Below, piece after piece: positions 1 to 9,181 of a DNA stretch of 64,000 bases; the first letter of the stretch is position 1, and every line of letters starts with the position of its first letter. The notes under the pieces are model-generated. The model did no database searches. It was not told the DNA's origin and saw only the letters and a program-made list of their open reading frames with translations. The stretch comes from Paenibacillus hamazuiensis (GTDB lineage Bacteria; Bacillota; Bacilli; Paenibacillales; NBRC-103111), in NCBI RefSeq assembly GCF_023276405.1, contig NZ_JALRMO010000001.1, positions 2,728,001 through 2,792,000 on the forward strand, in the 5' to 3' direction. Made by a program: the position numbers and the translations under genes.

Positions 1-1004
1 CCGCGAAGTCCTGTCGGGCCTACCGGAGGCAGTACTTGCACGAGCTCCGCTTTCGGATCCAGCTTCGTGAGGGGGGGCAGCGTTTCCACATAAAGCTGCT
101 GCGGATTCACGTTGGCTATACCGGACTTGCCGGCCTCCAGCTTGTTCAGCGAATCCCGCGATTTCAGGATCGGGAAATCTTTATCGAGCACGCCTTCGGC
201 ATAGGCCTTCCTCATAAATCCGATAAAATCCTTGAGCTCCTTGCTTTGGGTTTGCATCGGAATCAGCTTGCCTCCATCCAGTTTCCAATTGTTAGCCAAT
301 CCGAAGCTGGAGGTTAAGAAATTGGCGGGGCCGCCAAAGCCGAACGTCCCCGCAGGGCTTATTTCCATAGAAAATCCGACCGTATTCTGCTTGCCGTTTC
401 CATCCGGATCGCTTGTTGCAAACGCCTTGGCGACGTTATAAAAATCATCCATTGTCTCCGGCACCTTGAGTCCCAGCTTATCCAGCCAGTCCTTGCGGAT
501 GGCGAGCGAATCCCTCGCCTCCTGATAGTAAAAAGGAATGCCGTAATATTTGTCCTTCGGATTAAAATGTTTCAGCGATTCTTCCGGAATATATTTGACA
601 ATGTTCGGATATTTGCTGAGCTCGGGTTTCACATCCATAAAAATGTTTTTGCTTTGCCATTTCACATACTCCGTGTTCGTTATGTAATAGACGTCCGGAA
701 AGTTGTTGGACGCCGCCATCACATTCAGCTTCTCCGGATAGTTGGCCGCAGGAACCCATTCGATCTTCAGGTCGATATTCAGCCGTTTATTCAATTCGTC
801 GATGACGGGATGATTGGGAGGCCAGCCTCCCCCGGCGTAGCTGCGCGTCATCAGGTTAATCGTTATTTTTTCGCCGAGATCGTCCGCTCCGGCTTTGCTC
901 TTGCCCGATTCGTTTTTATTGACCGCCGAACCCCCGGCACATCCCGCAATGGCTGCCGTTGTCAGCAGCACTCCGCTTAACGAAAGCGCTGTCAGTTTTT
1001 TCAT
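1..1004 (-). CDS. Extracellular solute-binding lipoprotein (C-terminus off window)
   Basis: Only the N-terminal 334 residues are inside the window; the end lies beyond position 1. It starts at ATG 1004 with a GGAGG site just upstream. The first residues form a lipoprotein signal peptide (Lys-Lys, hydrophobic core, lipobox AMAGC), so the protein should be anchored outside the membrane. It is a close paralogue of the protein at 7555-9075; both share the stretch LGEK-T followed by GGGWP and WVPAANY-EKLNV. Proteins of this large family (LplA/YtcQ-like) bind oligosaccharides for CUT1 ABC importers. It starts 34 bp downstream of a sulfatase on the same strand, so the two are probably cotranscribed and the ligand may be a sulfated or desulfated glycan (inference). 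Permeases are expected beyond the left edge. Confidence 0.88.
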   Translation of the reverse strand, partial: MKKLTALSLSGVLLTTAAIAGCAGGSAVNKNESGKSKAGADDLGEKITINLMTRSYAGGGWPPNHPVIDELNKRLNIDLKIEWVPAANYPEKLNVMAASNNFPDVYYITNTEYVKWQSKNIFMDVKPELSKYPNIVKYIPEESLKHFNPKDKYYGIPFYYQEARDSLAIRKDWLDKLGLKVPETMDDFYNVAKAFATSDPDGNGKQNTVGFSMEISPAGTFGFGGPANFLTSSFGLANNWKLDGGKLIPMQTQSKELKDFIGFMRKAYAEGVLDKDFPILKSRDSLNKLEAGKSGIANVNPQQLYVETLPPLTKLDPKAELVQVLPPVGPTGLR

Positions 1005-1038
1005 GGTCTATTGGACCTCCCTTTATACGTTTCCCGCT

Positions 1039-2505
1039 TTACTTTTCTCTGGCATCTCTTTGGTGTGGCACAACGTCGCAGGTCATTTGATAGAAATCGA
1101 GCATTCTTTCTTTCAAACCAAGCAAAACAGGCGCCAATGTACGATCGTTTATTTTGTTTTCGGTTTCTCCGGGATCGTGCTCCAGATCATATAGTTCATC
1201 GGCTTCATAAAATCTGCGTACGTACTTGTATTGTTTCGTGCGCACCATCGTCGCTTTCGTATGCTCCGGCCCTTCGCTGCGCTGCATCTCGCCTCTTGGC
1301 CAATACAGCATCGATGGGTCGGCGTTGGCCGGGGCCGATTCGTTGCAGTGAAATTCGCCATGCAGCCGGCCGCCCTCGCAAAATACGGCATCCCGGTGTT
1401 CGTCGGTTTCACCGGCAATAACCGAAGCAAGTGTCTTTCCGAACAGCGTGTAATCCGGCGCAATGCCCGCATAATCGTGCACAGTCGCCGCCAGGTCGAC
1501 CAGTTCTACCAGCGCTTCGCTGACTCTCGGCTTGACCGGGGCGTACGACGGCGGCTTCACAATAAACGGCACGCGGGTCAAGCAATCCTCGAACGTGTTT
1601 TGCGTTTTTTCGACGAGCCCGTAATCGCCGGTGAAATCGCCGTGATCCGAGAAGAAAAATACCGCCGTATCGTCATATATGCCCGCTTCTTTAAGCGCAT
1701 CCATGACCAATCCGAACTGGTGATCCACCCTAGCGCACATCCCGTAATACGTGGCGCGAAGCTCCGTCCATCGGTCCTCCGTCCAGCTTTGCATATTGTA
1801 TCTCTCCCGAAGCCCTGAGAGCATGGACGGCTTGTCGCCTTGGAGCCGGTCCGCCGCGATTCGTTTCGGCAGAAGAGACTTGTCGATTTTATTGTACCAC
1901 GACTCTTCCACCGCATATGGAGGATGAGGGTACAGGATCGGCAGGTAGATGCACAACGGCCGGTCTTCAGGGGCATTTTTAATGAAATCGACAGCTCCTA
2001 AAATATTGGCCCAGTCCGAATCGTAATAAAATGACTCGTCTTGATCCGTTTCAATCTTCCCGACATAGAAAGAATAATACGTATCGCTGCCGGGCTCCCC
2101 TCTTCGCAAATCGCCGCCGAACGGAGGTTTTGGTTTACGTTCGGGCACGTATTTGATATCGCAATACGCATCGAAGCCGTTTTTGGCCGGAACGAGGTCG
2201 TTTTTGCCCCCCCACCAAACGAAATATCCGGCGTCCTTGAGTGTTTTCAGCAGCACCGGCTCGTTCGGCTGCATCATATGGTACATCGTGCGGTGCCCTC
2301 TTACATGCGGATACCAACCGGACATAAACGAGCATCGGCTCGGCGTGCAAACCGGGTTTTGGCAGAAGGCGCTGCGGAAGGAAACGGCGTCGCTTGCGAC
2401 AAAACGATCCAGATTAGGCGTTACAGCGGCGTGATTGCCCATGTGTCCCAGGACGTCGCCCCTCCATTGATCGGGATTGAATAAAACGATATGCGGTCTC
2501 TTCAA
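1039..2505 (-). CDS. Type I sulfatase
   Basis: A 488-residue sulfatase of the alkaline phosphatase superfamily. The formylglycine maturation motif C-T-P-S-R is at Cys53, within VCTPSRCSFMSGWYPH; metal-binding residues appear in the N-terminal FNPDQWRGD and later in the FFSDHGDFTGD segment. The start is TTG at 2505, chosen because GGAGGGGG lies directly upstream and no ATG fits. No signal peptide is seen, so it probably acts in the cytoplasm on imported sulfated sugars. A Cys-type sulfatase needs formylglycine conversion; no maturase is encoded in this window. It is followed by the solute-binding lipoprotein gene and is divergent from the sulfatase at 2726. Confidence 0.93.
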   Translation of the reverse strand: MKRPHIVLFNPDQWRGDVLGHMGNHAAVTPNLDRFVASDAVSFRSAFCQNPVCTPSRCSFMSGWYPHVRGHRTMYHMMQPNEPVLLKTLKDAGYFVWWGGKNDLVPAKNGFDAYCDIKYVPERKPKPPFGGDLRRGEPGSDTYYSFYVGKIETDQDESFYYDSDWANILGAVDFIKNAPEDRPLCIYLPILYPHPPYAVEESWYNKIDKSLLPKRIAADRLQGDKPSMLSGLRERYNMQSWTEDRWTELRATYYGMCARVDHQFGLVMDALKEAGIYDDTAVFFFSDHGDFTGDYGLVEKTQNTFEDCLTRVPFIVKPPSYAPVKPRVSEALVELVDLAATVHDYAGIAPDYTLFGKTLASVIAGETDEHRDAVFCEGGRLHGEFHCNESAPANADPSMLYWPRGEMQRSEGPEHTKATMVRTKQYKYVRRFYEADELYDLEHDPGETENKINDRTLAPVLLGLKERMLDFYQMTCDVVPHQRDAREK

Positions 2506-2725
2506 TAGAAAGCCCCCTCCTTGTCTTGAAGATACATTTACTATACGGCGTAAACCATGGAGGCGTCGTTAACGGATTTTCCGATTTTTTTGCATTTTTT
2601 CTTATGATCGGCCTTGTGCGGCATCGCGGAAAATACGTTAAGAAATCGGACAATCCGCAATCGATCATCGGATTCCTTCGCTGTATATTCGAGATGATAC
2701 CTTTAAAACGAAAGGAGATCTCCCA

Positions 2726-4123
2726 ATGAGCCAGCCTAACATTTTACTCATCATGGTCGATCAATTCCGTTTCGATTGGATGAGCTGCGCAGGCACCGAT
2801 TTTGTGGATACCCCGTACATCGACCGGATCGCCGCCAGAGGCATTCGATTCCCCAGAGCCGCCTGCAACAGCCCCGTTTGCGGACCGAGCCGCTGTTCGC
2901 TCGCGGCAGGCGTGTACCCGCATCGAGTAGGAAACCTGGAAAATTTCGTGAATTACCCTTCGGAGCGGGCGACCTACTACCAAGCGCTAAGGCGGGCGGG
3001 TTATCGCGTAGCGATCGTCGGGAAAAGCGATCTGCATAAAGGAGATCATTTTTACGGAATGGACGGGGATCTCCCCTTCATGTATCATCTCGGCTTTACG
3101 GATCCTCATGAAACCGAAGGCAAGATGAACGCGGCGTTTCGCCGCAATCGCCTGATGAGTTTTGATCTTGACCCGGGCGATGACAGCCATATCGCCGGGC
3201 CATATCAACGTTATTTGCGCGATCGCGGGCTGCTCACCGCATTTACCGAAGATTACCGCCGGCGTTTTGCGGACTGGAAGTTTTGGAACGCTTGGCCGTC
3301 GCCGCTTCCGGCGGAACATTTTCATGACAGCTATATAGGGCGCAAATCATGCGAGTTTCTGGAGCGTGTTCCCGCTGAATCCCCATGGCACTTGTTCGTC
3401 AGCTTCGTCGGGCCGCACGATCCGTGGGACGCCCCGGCCGAATATGTCGATGCCTTTGCAAACAAAACGTTCCCTGCTTCAATCGGCGATGATCTCGATA
3501 AAAAGCCGGAGTGGATCAGGAAAAAATCGAAAAAACATTCGGCCGGCATGTCCGCCGATGATCTTAACAACGTGAAACGGCACTACGGCGCAGCTATCAA
3601 GCTGATCGACGACTGGGTGGGGCAAATTCTCGACAACTTGGAACGGAAGGGACTGTCCGACAATACGGTGGTCATCTTTTGCGCGGATCATGGGGAGATG
3701 ATGGGGGATCACGGGTTGTTTCAAAAAAGCACGATGTACGAAGGTGCTCTGCGCATCCCGCTTATCATTGCCGATCCGCGGGAGGCTCGCGCCGGAACAA
3801 GCGATTCGCTTGCGGAATTAATGGACCTGCATCCGACTATTTTGGAATTAGCCGGCATTGAATACTCTCAAAGCCGATTGGACGCCCGGTCGCTCGTTCC
3901 GCAATTGAAACGGGGGACGGAGCCGCACAAAGCTTTTCAATTCAGCGAGCTGAACAATACGCGCATGATCTTCGACGGCAGATACAAGTTTATCGAAAAT
4001 CACAACGACATAAACGAACTATACGATCTGCAGGAAGACTCCCATGAGCTGGTCAATATCATCGAAGAACATCCTGGGCTGGCGCAGCGGTTAATGGGTG
4101 AAATGCGGCTTCTGCGAAAATAA
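2726..4123 (+). CDS. Type I sulfatase
   Basis: A 465-residue sulfatase with the maturation motif C-G-P-S-R at Cys52, N-terminal metal ligands (LIMVDQFRFDW) and the ADHGEMMGDHG segment that normally carries the second metal ligands. The start ATG at 2726 has an AAAGGAG site about 7 bases upstream. There is no signal peptide. It is the only sulfatase in the locus on the plus strand, transcribed away from the sulfatase at 1039-2505 across a 220-bp divergent spacer. Substrate is unknown; the family covers choline, glycan and steroid sulfates, and the neighbouring sugar-binding proteins favour glycans. Confidence 0.93.
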   Translation: MSQPNILLIMVDQFRFDWMSCAGTDFVDTPYIDRIAARGIRFPRAACNSPVCGPSRCSLAAGVYPHRVGNLENFVNYPSERATYYQALRRAGYRVAIVGKSDLHKGDHFYGMDGDLPFMYHLGFTDPHETEGKMNAAFRRNRLMSFDLDPGDDSHIAGPYQRYLRDRGLLTAFTEDYRRRFADWKFWNAWPSPLPAEHFHDSYIGRKSCEFLERVPAESPWHLFVSFVGPHDPWDAPAEYVDAFANKTFPASIGDDLDKKPEWIRKKSKKHSAGMSADDLNNVKRHYGAAIKLIDDWVGQILDNLERKGLSDNTVVIFCADHGEMMGDHGLFQKSTMYEGALRIPLIIADPREARAGTSDSLAELMDLHPTILELAGIEYSQSRLDARSLVPQLKRGTEPHKAFQFSELNNTRMIFDGRYKFIENHNDINELYDLQEDSHELVNIIEEHPGLAQRLMGEMRLLRK

Positions 4124-4137
4124 GGCGGATTTAAAAA

Positions 4138-4163
4138 GGGAAGACGATGATGCTCGTCTTCCC
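4138..4163 (-). terminator. Rho-independent terminator
   Basis: Perfect 10-bp inverted repeat (gggaagacga / tcgtcttccc) with a 6-base loop. Read on the minus strand the stem is followed by TTTTTAAA, so it ends transcription of the minus-strand sulfatase operon (genes from 12000 down to 4206). It lies between convergent genes and may slow plus-strand readthrough as well. Confidence 0.8.
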
Positions 4164-4205
4164 TTCGCGTCTTCCCTTCGTCTACGATCCTACTCCGCCG
4201 TCCCG

Positions 4206-5844
4206 TCACAATTCCACCACGTAAGAAGCAGCCGCTTCCTCGCTGTCTTTATAGCCGATGCGGACCGCCTTGGCGCGAATCGCCGTCGCCCCCGGAGGCA
4301 GCGCAATCGGGCCGGGGTACAGCTTCCATCGCGGGTTCGGCCCCTCCTCGATCGTGTAAGCGATGGAAGCGCCTTGGGTTGCCGAATGCAGCATAACCGC
4401 CGTCGGCTCGCCGTATACGCCTTCGTTTGAAGGTTCGATGCCCGGCAGGACGCTTGATCGGTATAAAAATAGGCGCGGCCGTTTGCGGCTGAACGCCTCC
4501 GGGCCACATTTGCGCCACCATCCGCTCTTCCGGCACGTCGCCCCACACGTCATATTTGCCGCACCAATCGTCCAATACGCCGCGAAGCCGCTCCAGCACC
4601 TCCCGGCAGGCCGGATCGTCCGCCAAATTGCGGATTTCATAAGGATCGCTCTCGCAGTCGTACAATTCCTCGGCGGGCCGTCTTTGCTGCATCAGCAGCC
4701 GCTGATCCCCTTCCAGCTGACCGGAGAGCTCAAGTCTCCAAAGCTCCTGAAACATCGGATGCTGATGGCTGAATTTGATCCATTGCAGACACGGCTTCTC
4801 CGGATAATAATTACGAATGTATTTGTACCGCTTGTCGCGGACGGCACGAACCATGTCGTAGGACTCGTCGTACCGGTCGCGGGTGGCGAAAACGTATTCC
4901 CGCGGTTTTGCATGGTCGCCCAGAAACGGCTGCCCTTGCAGATGGTACGGGACGGTTGCCCCCGCGAGCGACAGCACCGTCGGCCCGAGATCGATCAGGC
5001 TCACGAGCCGATCGCTCACCTGCCCCGGTTCCAGCACGCCGGGCCAGCGGACGATCAGCGGCACGCGGATGCCTGCATCGTAAGGCCATCGTTTGGCGCG
5101 CGGCAGTCCTTCTCCATGATCGCTCCACAAGAACACGATCGTATTGTCCGCGAGTCCGTCCTCTTCCAGCTGCCGCAGCAAGCGGCCGACAAACTCATCG
5201 GCCTCCGCAATCAGATCATAATACCTGGCCAGCGACTCGCGGGATTTCGGCGTATCCGGCAAATAAGGGGCAAGCCGCACCTTGTCCGGATCGGTGATAA
5301 GCGGCCTGTCCTCCGCTTGATCCGGGTAGTAGGCTTTGCGGATCATATCGCCCCACATGCCGCTTTCGTGCGTCAGCATATGGTTGAATACGGCGAAGAA
5401 CGGCTGCCCCGGCCCCCGGTGGCGCCAATGCGCTTCCCGCCCGTCCTCATCCCACGCGGTTAACGGAGAAGCAAACTGATAGTCGGTTTTCCAGTTGTTC
5501 GTACAGAAGTACCCGTCGGCGCGCAAATATTCCGTGAACGTTTTCACGTGGGCGGGCGGAACCGCGAAATACGGCGTCGGCAGCTCCGGAGTATGCTTGT
5601 TGACATGCTCCGTACGCATATGGTGCGCTCCGATGGCGGTCGGGTACATACTTGTAATGACAGCCGAGCGGCTCGGAGAGCATACCCCGGCCACGGCAAA
5701 CGCATTGCGGTAAATCGTCCCCTGCCCGGCCAGCTTGTCGATGTTGGGCGTGCGCGCCAACGGATCGCCGTAGCAGCCGAACCGCGGGCTCGTATCCTCA
5801 AGCGAAATCCACAGGATGTTAGGTCTGCCTGCTGTCTGCTTCAT
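4206..5844 (-). pseudogene. Type I sulfatase with C-terminal chitobiase-like domain, frameshifted
   Basis: The sulfatase reading frame starts at ATG 5844 (GGAGGG upstream) and has the maturation motif C-S-P-S-R at Cys55 and a WSDHGEG segment. It is recognisable up to about residue 465 (PIFIPIKRP). From roughly 4440-4460 on, the expected continuation is in another frame ending at 4206; it reads EPSNEGVYGEP, then GASIAYT and AIRAKAVRIGY. That tail resembles the small Fn3/chitobiase-C-like domain seen at the end of related sulfatases. In the original frame the translation continues instead as an arginine-rich nonsense tail to 4249. A single-base indel explains this; the joined protein would be about 544 residues. 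The catalytic domain is intact, so a product of about 531 residues could still be made. A sequencing error cannot be excluded. Confidence 0.8.
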
Positions 5845-5914
5845 GCCCGTTCAGTCCCTCCCTAAGTTTTGGCTTGACTTGGGTGTTGTCCGTCGGACGG
5901 ACCCTCGTCCCCCC

Positions 5915-7462
5915 TTATTTTCCGGCCATTCTGGCGCTTATCTTGGCCTGCAATTGCCCCAGCACGGGGTTCGGCGCTTTCGGGAACTCTTCGGGATGCC
6001 TGCGGATCAGCTCCTGCGCGAGATGGCCGCGGCCCGTTTCCTCCAGCCGCTGAACGTAGCCCGGCAAATAACCTTTCGCATGAAAAGGTCCGCCTTCTTT
6101 GATGACCGTCCACAGCGGATCGACCGCGTCGACGTTTCTGCGCATCATTTCGTCATGCCAACGATTCAAGTAATACACCGCTTCGTGGCAAATATCTTTT
6201 CGCTGCGCAGCGACATTGAACTGTTCTTTGGGATCTTCAGTCAGATTAAACAGCATTTCCTCATCGAACAGATGAAACCCGTCATGATAAGTGCGAATAT
6301 AGATCCAGTCGCGGAAACGGACGCTGCGTTGGGCGACGTGCGCACATTGCGATACGACCAAGTAGTCGCGCCCGGAGTCCACGCCATCCTTCAGCACCGG
6401 AGCGTAGCTCGCACCGTTCCAGTCCGGCACGGGCGGGGTGTCCAGCATCTCCGCCAAAGTCGGCAGCAGATCGAGATGATAATGCAAGCCATCGTCAACT
6501 ATGCCCTTCTTCATGCCCGGCCAGCGGATAATCATCGGGATGCGGCAGGTGCCCTGGTCGGCGGTGGCGTGTTCGCCGTAGATGCCGAGCTGCCCCATAT
6601 TTTCGCCATGGTCGGCGGAAATGATAATGATCAGCTCGTCCATCACCCCTTGCTCTTCCAATGCCGCAAACAGCCGGCCCAGATGTTCGTCCATGTAGCG
6701 GATGCCGCAATCGTATCCGTCGATCATCTTCCTCATATCGTCCATATTCTGAATTTCCCCCGGGTGCCGCGGGAAGTTCGGAGACGTGTCGTTGTTGTAT
6801 CTTCTGTTCCTATGATCGATATTCAGCTCATGAACGCAATGCGAGCCGACCGCCTGCTTGTGCCTTTCCAGCACTTCCTCGGTTATCCATTCCGGTAGCG
6901 GGTCGTTCTCGAACGGATTGCCGAACTCCATCGGGGCCCGGTAAGGCGTATGCGGATCCCAGTAATTGATGTACAGGAACCAATCATCCCGCGCTGCATT
7001 GCGCTCGATCCAGTCCAACGCGACCGGCGTCACATGCTCGGCGGATTCGTTGCCGTATCTGCCCGTGTTCATGATCTCGTTAAAGCCCGCGTAAAAGTGG
7101 AAGGTCGAATGTCTTTGCGCAAACGGGCTGATCAATACCGTGTTCAAATCCGCTGCCAACCCCAGGTATGACGGAAGCGATCCTCCTCGCGTCAGCTTGC
7201 CCATCAGCTCGCGGTCTTTCCCTTCCAGCTTCATATCGCCGGCCGTCCCTCCGTGACCGACCAAGCCATTGATAATGCCGAACTTGCCGCTCATCAGTGC
7301 CGTCCGGGACGGAGCGCACGGAGCGTCGGACGTATAATAATTCGTGAACCGGACGCCCTCCGCGGCGATCTTGTCAATATTCGGCGACGTATTTCGATGG
7401 TAACCGTAACATCCCAAGTGGTCCGGGCTTGTCGAATCCAAATCGAGAAACAATATCCTCAT
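5915..7462 (-). CDS. Type I sulfatase
   Basis: A 515-residue sulfatase. The maturation motif C-A-P-S-R is at Cys49; the N-terminus (LFLDLDSTSPDHLGCYG) supplies metal ligands and ISADHGENMGQLG the second set. The start ATG at 7462 follows a GAGGAG site. No signal peptide is visible. It lies 92 bp downstream of the solute-binding lipoprotein gene at 7555 and 70 bp upstream of the next sulfatase, all on the minus strand, so it is probably part of the operon headed by the YesN/YesM regulators. The five sulfatases of the window are clearly diverged from each other, which suggests different sulfate-ester positions rather than recent duplication (inference). Confidence 0.93.
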   Translation of the reverse strand: MRILFLDLDSTSPDHLGCYGYHRNTSPNIDKIAAEGVRFTNYYTSDAPCAPSRTALMSGKFGIINGLVGHGGTAGDMKLEGKDRELMGKLTRGGSLPSYLGLAADLNTVLISPFAQRHSTFHFYAGFNEIMNTGRYGNESAEHVTPVALDWIERNAARDDWFLYINYWDPHTPYRAPMEFGNPFENDPLPEWITEEVLERHKQAVGSHCVHELNIDHRNRRYNNDTSPNFPRHPGEIQNMDDMRKMIDGYDCGIRYMDEHLGRLFAALEEQGVMDELIIIISADHGENMGQLGIYGEHATADQGTCRIPMIIRWPGMKKGIVDDGLHYHLDLLPTLAEMLDTPPVPDWNGASYAPVLKDGVDSGRDYLVVSQCAHVAQRSVRFRDWIYIRTYHDGFHLFDEEMLFNLTEDPKEQFNVAAQRKDICHEAVYYLNRWHDEMMRRNVDAVDPLWTVIKEGGPFHAKGYLPGYVQRLEETGRGHLAQELIRRHPEEFPKAPNPVLGQLQAKISARMAGK

Positions 7463-7554
7463 ATTTTCTCAGCTCCTCTTCCGATTTTCCGGAAAATCCT
7501 CCTCAAGAGCCGCATAATGAGCTGTATGCAGCTCCGGAGGAGGATTACTCGCGG

Positions 7555-9075
7555 TTATTCCGTATAAGCTTTGTTCATTTCCTCAATGATCTTATTGCCG
7601 CCGCCCGACAACCAATCTTGCGAAGCTTTCTCAATGGCCGATACCGGCTCGCGTCCCATGATGATCTTGGATACCATTTCCATAAATTTGATATTCAAAT
7701 TCGCTCCGACCCGGTTCATCGTATCGGAATCGAGCCCGGCCGCCGCATTGACCCACTTGTATTTCGCGTTTTGCGCAAACATGTCCTTAATCCTTTGGTG
7801 CTGGGACGGGTCTTCCCATTTGTAAAATTTGATGCTCGGATCAAAAGGACGGAATACCCAGTTGTTGAGCAAGTCCTGACGGTCTTTGTCCGCAGCTTCC
7901 AGCTTCTCGTATTTGTCGTTGGAAACTTTCTTGTAATGCACCCCTTCGATCCCGTGTTTGATGAAATCCGAGCCTTCCGGGGAAAGGAAATAATCCATAA
8001 TCATCAGGATGCGTTTCTGCTTTTTCGGATCGATCTTCGCGTTGATGACGTTTTTGTCGAGCATATCGATGTTGCTGGTTCCTCTAAGGCCGGTCGGACC
8101 TGCCGGGGGTTCAAACGCGACAGGCGCTGCGTTCGGATCGAGCTTGGTCACGTTGGTCACATGCGTACCCCACTCATTCGGATTCAAATAAGCGAAGCCC
8201 ACCTTGTTCCCTTCGAATTTTTCGACCGTGGATCTGATCTTGTTCACGGCAAAATCCTTGTCCAACACGCCTTCGTTATATGCCTTGTTCATAAACGTCA
8301 GGAAATTTTTCCACTCTTCCACCTGCGTCTGGTAAGGCACCAGCTTTCCGTTCACATCTTTCCATTGATTCGCGAGACCGAAACCGGCCATAATAAATTC
8401 AACGTCTTTGGGCGTATTTTGAGTCGTATCGATATAGAACGTAAATCCGGTCGTGTCCTGCTTGCCGTTACCGTCCGGATCTTTCGTCGCAAACGCCTTG
8501 GCGACCTCGTAAAATTCGTCCAGCGTCTTCGGCGCGGAGAGGCCCAGCTTTTTTAGCCAATCTTCGCGTACCGACAGCGAATCTCTCGTTTCCGTTATAT
8601 AATACGGAAGTCCGAGCACTTTTCCTTTCGGATTCAGCCTGTTTAGCGCATCCGCGGGAATTTTTGCGAGGTTCGGATAATCTTTCAGCAAGGGCTGCAG
8701 ATCCAGGAATAACCCCTGCTTCTTCCATTTATTGAACTCCGGATTGAGCACCAGGAACATATCCGGGAATTCGTTCGACGCAGCGAGCACGTTAAGTTTC
8801 TCTTTATAATTCGCCGCCGGCACCCATTGAATTTTCAAATCCACGTTGAACTTTTTGTTTATTTCCTTAATCATCGGATGATCGTCCGGCCAGCCCCCGC
8901 CTTGAAAAGAGCGCGCCATCCAGGTGATCGTCAATTTTTCGCCCAGATCGTTTGCGGCTGCAGTTTGCCCGCCGGCCTTTTGCGCAGCGGGAGCCCCCGC
9001 GTCCTGCTTGGAGCAGCCGATCACACTGCCGATCGAGATAATAACAGCGCACAATACCGTCATCTTCTTTTTCAT
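7555..9075 (-). CDS. Extracellular solute-binding lipoprotein
   Basis: About 506 residues from ATG 9075, preceded by GGAGAGGGG; an in-frame upstream start at 9123 would add 16 non-signal residues before the signal peptide and is rejected. The N-terminus is a lipoprotein signal (MKKKM, hydrophobic core, SVIGC). The length and the motifs shared with the protein at 1-1004 place it in the large LplA/YtcQ-type family 1 binding proteins that feed CUT1 sugar importers. It lies directly downstream of a YesM-like sensor kinase, a common arrangement in Paenibacillus in which the regulator pair controls transporter expression. No permease or ATPase gene is adjacent, so its partners must be elsewhere. 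Confidence 0.9.
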   Translation of the reverse strand: MKKKMTVLCAVIISIGSVIGCSKQDAGAPAAQKAGGQTAAANDLGEKLTITWMARSFQGGGWPDDHPMIKEINKKFNVDLKIQWVPAANYKEKLNVLAASNEFPDMFLVLNPEFNKWKKQGLFLDLQPLLKDYPNLAKIPADALNRLNPKGKVLGLPYYITETRDSLSVREDWLKKLGLSAPKTLDEFYEVAKAFATKDPDGNGKQDTTGFTFYIDTTQNTPKDVEFIMAGFGLANQWKDVNGKLVPYQTQVEEWKNFLTFMNKAYNEGVLDKDFAVNKIRSTVEKFEGNKVGFAYLNPNEWGTHVTNVTKLDPNAAPVAFEPPAGPTGLRGTSNIDMLDKNVINAKIDPKKQKRILMIMDYFLSPEGSDFIKHGIEGVHYKKVSNDKYEKLEAADKDRQDLLNNWVFRPFDPSIKFYKWEDPSQHQRIKDMFAQNAKYKWVNAAAGLDSDTMNRVGANLNIKFMEMVSKIIMGREPVSAIEKASQDWLSGGGNKIIEEMNKAYTE

Positions 9076-9181
9076 TGTATTCCCCTCTCCGGTTTTAACA
9101 GTTTCAGCTTCATTACATATCATAGGGGATTTGTGTCATTATCGCGTTACACGATTCTCTGATTTCTTAACCGCAAATCTG

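Noticed and set aside
4363-5463. 366-codon plus-strand frame antisense to the frameshifted sulfatase
   Set aside because: No recognisable domain and no start signal; the minus strand encodes an obvious sulfatase.
7429-8556. 375-codon plus-strand frame antisense to the binding lipoprotein
   Set aside because: Composition typical of antisense frames; the opposite strand has a signal peptide, ribosome site and known family.
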